Source of the DNA: UBA3305 sp002373555
GTDB taxonomy: Bacteria > Bacillota > Clostridia > Lachnospirales > Lachnospiraceae
Direction: 5' to 3'
DNA length: 64,000 nt
Assembly: GCA_946612455.1 (NCBI GenBank)
Contig: CAMOER010000011.1
Span: forward strand, 8,682 to 72,681
Under the pieces are notes generated by a model that did not search any database, had not been told where the DNA came from, and saw only the letters and a program-made list of their open reading frames with translations. Shown one piece after another: positions 60,821 through 64,000 of the stretch. Position numbers and translations under genes: made by a program. Positions within the stretch are counted from its first letter, which is position 1; the number at the start of each line of letters is the position of its first letter.

Positions 60821-62238
60821 TGAGCGGCAGCCGGGCTGCCGGCCTGTCCGGCAGGCATACGGATGTGATCATTATCGGCGCCGGCGTGCTCGGCTGCTTC
60901 CTGGCGCGTTCTCTGCGGCGTTATGATCTGTCCGTCCGCGTACTGGAAATGGCGGACGATGTGTGTACGGGAATCTCCCGCGGCGGCAGCGGGATCATTT
61001 ACGCCGGCTACGACATGAAGCCCGGCACAAGAAAAGCACGGATGACGACGGAGGCCTGCATTGCGTTCCCGGAACTGTGCCGGACGCTGAGCGTCCGATA
61101 CCGGAATACAGGATCCCTGGTCGTCAGTTTCGGCGAAAACGCCGACCGTTCCCTTACGGATAAGCTGGAACGCGGGAAGAAGAACGGCGTGCCGGGGCTG
61201 CGGCTGCTTTCCCGCAGGGAAACGCTCGCGATGGAACCGCTGCTGTCTCCGGCTGTTTCCGGCGCGCTGTATGCGCCGGGCACCTGCACGGTCGATCCGT
61301 GGGAGCTCGGTATCGCGGCTTATGAGAATGCGCTGGCAAACGGCGCGGAATTTGTTTTCAAGCGCAATGCCGAACACGTGCAGCGAACTTCAGAAGGCTT
61401 TACCGTAACCGCCTCCGGGCAGGAATACGGCTGCCGCATTCTCGTAAACTGTGCCGGCACTGCGGCCGGGAACGTACATGAGCTCGTATCAGATCCCTCT
61501 GTCCGCATACAGACAGCAGCGGCAGATTATATCGTACTGGAAGACGATGCCGGCCCTGCTGTATCTCATGTGATCTTCCATGAAACGGAGGACGGCAGCA
61601 AGGGGCTGACGCTCATCCCGACAGCCCACGGAAATATGATGATCGGGCAGACGGAACGGGAAATGAACGGTCCCGGCAATCCGACGGACAGCGGCGGCAT
61701 CGCCCGTCTGCAGGAACTGTGCAGAGAAGTCGTTCCCGGGCTGCCGGCGGATCAGATCCTGCGCACCTTTGCGGTCTCCCGTCCGAATCCGTATACAGTC
61801 ATGCGGTCCGGGGATACATGGGTGCCTGCCGGAAAGAGCCATTTCGATTTTTCCATTCTGGAAGAAGACGGATTTTTCAGCCTGATCGGCATCAAGACGC
61901 CGGGGCTGACCTGCAGCAATGCACTGGCGGAGGATCTGACGGGCAGGATCCTGGCGGCCCTTGGAGAGGTGGCGGAGAATCCGGATTTCGATCCGGTCCG
62001 GAAACCGCCGGTGACTGTTCATGTACTTTCTGCGGAAGAACGTAATGCACTGATCCGGAAGGATCCGGCTTACGGCAGGATCGTATGCATGTGCCGGGAT
62101 ATCTCCGAAGGAGAGATCCGGGATGCGGTCCGCCGCGGAGCACGGTCTCTGTCCGGCATCAAATACCGTACCGGCGCCATGATGGGCAACTGCCAGGGCA
62201 GCCGGTGCATGCAAAGGATCATGGATTTACTGTTATGA
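60820..62238 (+). CDS. FAD-dependent oxidoreductase with BFD-type [2Fe-2S] domain (GlpA-like)
   Basis: 472 residues. FAD fold with VIIIGAGVLGCFLARSL near residue 16, GTCTVDPWELGIAAYENA near 152 as in GlpA/DadA-type enzymes, and a C-terminal four-Cys BFD-like domain (CMCRDISEGEI; NCQGSRC). Begins inside the MoeA stop (TGATG) and overlaps the next gene (ATGA), so it is translated with both. The substrate is unknown; relatives oxidise glycerol-3-phosphate, 2-hydroxy acids or amines. Confidence 0.82.
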   Translation: MSGSRAAGLSGRHTDVIIIGAGVLGCFLARSLRRYDLSVRVLEMADDVCTGISRGGSGIIYAGYDMKPGTRKARMTTEACIAFPELCRTLSVRYRNTGSLVVSFGENADRSLTDKLERGKKNGVPGLRLLSRRETLAMEPLLSPAVSGALYAPGTCTVDPWELGIAAYENALANGAEFVFKRNAEHVQRTSEGFTVTASGQEYGCRILVNCAGTAAGNVHELVSDPSVRIQTAAADYIVLEDDAGPAVSHVIFHETEDGSKGLTLIPTAHGNMMIGQTEREMNGPGNPTDSGGIARLQELCREVVPGLPADQILRTFAVSRPNPYTVMRSGDTWVPAGKSHFDFSILEEDGFFSLIGIKTPGLTCSNALAEDLTGRILAALGEVAENPDFDPVRKPPVTVHVLSAEERNALIRKDPAYGRIVCMCRDISEGEIRDAVRRGARSLSGIKYRTGAMMGNCQGSRCMQRIMDLLL

Positions 62239-63143
62239 AAGAGCTCACCTGTGACATCTTCATCGCCGGCGCCGGCGCCGCGGGCATGTCCGCGGCGCTT
62301 TCCGCATGCGCGGCCGGCGCCGATGTGCTCCTGGCGGAGCAGGATGCCCAGCCCGGCGGGATCCTGAACCGCTGCATTCATCACGGATTCGGGCTGGGCT
62401 ATTTCGGCGAAGACCTCACCGGCCGGGAGTACGCCGCGCGCTTCCGCGCGCGGCTGGCCGGCTCGGCCGTCCGCCTCCGCACCGGGACCACAGTGCTCTC
62501 CATTTCCGAAGACCGCACTGCGCTGCTGTCTTCGGCGGACGGGTTGACGCTGGTCCGTTTCCGCGCCTGCATTCTTGCCGCCGGCAGCATCGAACGGAAC
62601 CTCTCTTCCGTTCCCGTCGCGGGGACACGGCCTGCCGGCGTGCTTACCGCAGGCTGTCTGCAGGGCATGCTGAACTGCGGCGGACACGCGGATATCGGAG
62701 AGCGCATCGTCATCCTCGGCAGCGGAAACGTCGGCCAGATCATGGCCCGCCAGCTGGCGCAGTCGGGCAAGACCATCCTTGCCATGATCGAGCAGAACGA
62801 CCATCCGGGCGGGCTGGCGCGCAATCACCGCGAATGCATTGAAGCGTATCATATCCCGCTGCGGCTGCATTCCACAGTGACAGAGATCCACGGTACGGAA
62901 CGCATTTCCGCCGTGACCGTAAAGGATCTGCGTTCCGGAGAGACAGAACTCATGGAATGTGATACAATGATCACAGCACTGGGACTGCTTCCCGACCGTT
63001 CGCTTGTTTCTCATTTACGGAAAGACGGCTCGTTCCCTGACTGGCTGCGTCTTTGCGGGAACTGCGACCTGATTTATGATATTGTCGATTCCCTGACCGT
63101 GCGGGCGGAACAGACCGGCGCCGAAGCGTGGGAATCCGCCTGA
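62235..63143 (+). CDS. NAD(P)/FAD-dependent oxidoreductase, partner subunit
   Basis: 302 residues; FAD motif IFIAGAGAAGMSAAL near residue 8, NAD motif IVILGSGNVGQIMA near 155, TALGLLPDR, and the closing LRLCGNCDLIYDIVDS. It forms a pair with the GlpA-like protein as in glycerol-3-phosphate or sarcosine-type dehydrogenases. The small DUF1667 subunit often found third is not here; a MoeB-like gene follows instead. Confidence 0.82.
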   Translation: MKELTCDIFIAGAGAAGMSAALSACAAGADVLLAEQDAQPGGILNRCIHHGFGLGYFGEDLTGREYAARFRARLAGSAVRLRTGTTVLSISEDRTALLSSADGLTLVRFRACILAAGSIERNLSSVPVAGTRPAGVLTAGCLQGMLNCGGHADIGERIVILGSGNVGQIMARQLAQSGKTILAMIEQNDHPGGLARNHRECIEAYHIPLRLHSTVTEIHGTERISAVTVKDLRSGETELMECDTMITALGLLPDRSLVSHLRKDGSFPDWLRLCGNCDLIYDIVDSLTVRAEQTGAEAWESA

Positions 63144-63158
63144 AGGAGGTCCATCATC

Positions 63159-63926
63159 ATGTTGTCCAATCAAGAGCTGGAACGCTATTCCAGGCAGATG
63201 CTGATCGAAGAAATCGGCTATGAAGGTCAGAAAAAACTGAAGGACGGACATGTTCTTGTGATCGGTGCCGGCGGTCTCGGTTCCCCGGCGCTTCTGTATC
63301 TGGCAGCGGCCGGTGTCGGCACGATCGGGATCGCTGATTTCGACTGCGTCGACCTCTCCAATCTGCAGCGGCAGATCCTTCATACGACAGACAGGATCGG
63401 CGTTCCGAAGACGGAATCGGCCGAAAAAACGCTCCGTGCACTGAACCCCGAGGTCCGTTTCATCCGGATCTCTGACCGGATCACACCGGAAAATATCACC
63501 GGCCTGATCCGGGATTATGACATCGTACTGGACTGCACGGACGGTATGGAAAACAAACTGATGATCAACGATGCCTGCGTAAAATCGGAAAAGCCTTTTG
63601 TCCATGCGGGCGTGCTGGGAACATCCGGACAGATCATGACCTGGATCCCCGGGGGAAACTATCCCTGTTTCCGCTGCATTGCCGGAAATGAACCGGCGGA
63701 CGATTCCTGTGAAAGCTGTGCTGTCATGGGTGTGCTCGGTGCCGCGACCGGCACGGCCGGGTCGCTCCAGGCAGCGGAAGCGATCAAATATCTGACCGGG
63801 GCAGGTGATCTTCTCACCGGCCGCATTCTCTTCTTCGATCTGCTGCGGCAGGATTTTACGGTGCTTGACATCCCGGAGAGATCCCCTTACTGCAGCGCAT
63901 GCGGAAAGCAGGAAAGGACGGCGTGA
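63159..63926 (+). CDS. MoeB/ThiF/HesA family adenylyltransferase
   Basis: 255 residues. Adenylates the Gly-Gly end of a sulfur carrier. ATP motif VIGAGGLGSPALLYLAAAGVG near 33, ERYSRQMLIEEIG at the N-terminus, SNLQRQILH near 68, DCTDGMENKLMIND near 123, and zinc Cys pairs FRCIAG...CESC and YCSACGK. No rhodanese domain. Likely charges the MoaD-like protein at 51630 or another carrier. Ribosome site GAAGGAGG. Last gene of the moeA operon. Confidence 0.9.
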   Translation: MLSNQELERYSRQMLIEEIGYEGQKKLKDGHVLVIGAGGLGSPALLYLAAAGVGTIGIADFDCVDLSNLQRQILHTTDRIGVPKTESAEKTLRALNPEVRFIRISDRITPENITGLIRDYDIVLDCTDGMENKLMINDACVKSEKPFVHAGVLGTSGQIMTWIPGGNYPCFRCIAGNEPADDSCESCAVMGVLGAATGTAGSLQAAEAIKYLTGAGDLLTGRILFFDLLRQDFTVLDIPERSPYCSACGKQERTA

Positions 63927-63943
63927 TCCGCCGTCCTTTCTTT
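63913..63943 (+). terminator. Terminator of the moeA operon
   Basis: Stem AAAGGACGGCG / CGCCGTCCTTT with a 5-nt loop, then CTTTAT. The moeB stop codon is in the loop. Bases 63944-64000 show no feature I can name, apart from a GGGTC motif that appears three times. Confidence 0.8.
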
Positions 63944-64000
63944 ATCGGGTATCCAAAGTTTTTTAGGGTCTACGACTTTTCGGGTCATTCAGTAGGGTCG

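Overview
The window looks like a chromosomal segment of an anaerobic Firmicute, most likely a gut Lachnospiraceae-type Clostridium. The evidence is strong AGGAGG ribosome sites, ATGA gene overlaps, an mraZ-rsmH cell-division start, fairly high GC, lipoproteins with Ala/Glu-rich linkers, an AgrA-type LytTR system, and strictly anaerobic enzymes (tungsten aldehyde oxidoreductase, radical SAM proteins). Species assignment is inference. No prophage, transposase or CRISPR array was seen.

Layout. 1-14.2 kb: the end of rsmH, mraZ with its operator, tRNA-Gly, an S66 peptidase, asnA, a secreted lysozyme-like protein, a YitT membrane protein, and an MMPL transporter with a 1191-residue repeat protein under a divergent TetR regulator. 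14.2-16 kb: an LCP cell-wall protein. 16.1-21.9 kb: a molybdenum operon, modA-modB-modC-(NTP transferase/ModE fusion)-moaC-moaA-mogA, read leftward from a promoter abutting a ModE box. 22-25.3 kb: a MocR regulator divergent from an aldehyde dehydrogenase and a small Cys-rich protein. 25.4-34.5 kb: a DUF212 protein, a LytTR two-component system, and two GH3 glycosidases plus a GtrA-like protein. 34.5-36.3 kb: an AT-richer accessory patch with a 42-bp minisatellite and a lone PD-(D/E)XK nuclease.

36.3-57.3 kb, all leftward, is the centre of interest. Read in transcription order it holds: a tungstate transporter (tupABC); a ferredoxin, a tungsten aldehyde:ferredoxin oxidoreductase and a MoaD-like carrier; then, from a promoter with a second ModE box, a molybdenum aldehyde oxidoreductase (Mop/xanthine dehydrogenase type) followed by an FAD/Fe-S/CCG-domain protein, a two-CxxC redox protein, a radical SAM enzyme, a methyltransferase-CoA ligase fusion and a PQQ-propeller protein. 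After an EamA transporter comes an NTP transferase-HD fusion, a NifX-like protein and a second ModA. Several of these match families I remember as named after Desulfovibrio vulgaris loci DVU_1551-1558, conserved around a molybdenum aldehyde oxidoreductase but without a defined pathway.

57.6-63.9 kb, rightward: moeA, a second moeA with a periplasmic-binding-like tail, two FAD oxidoreductases and a MoeB/ThiF adenylyltransferase. Together the window supplies Mo and W uptake, most cofactor steps (MoaA, MoaC, MogA, MoeA x2, MoeB-like, MoaD-like; no MoaE seen), two cofactor nucleotidyltransferase-like fusions, and three unrelated aldehyde-oxidising enzymes. The most unusual single observation is that the tungstate-binding protein is circularly permuted. 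The most useful regulatory one is the pair of ModE boxes linking the Mo uptake/cofactor operon to the Mo aldehyde oxidoreductase.
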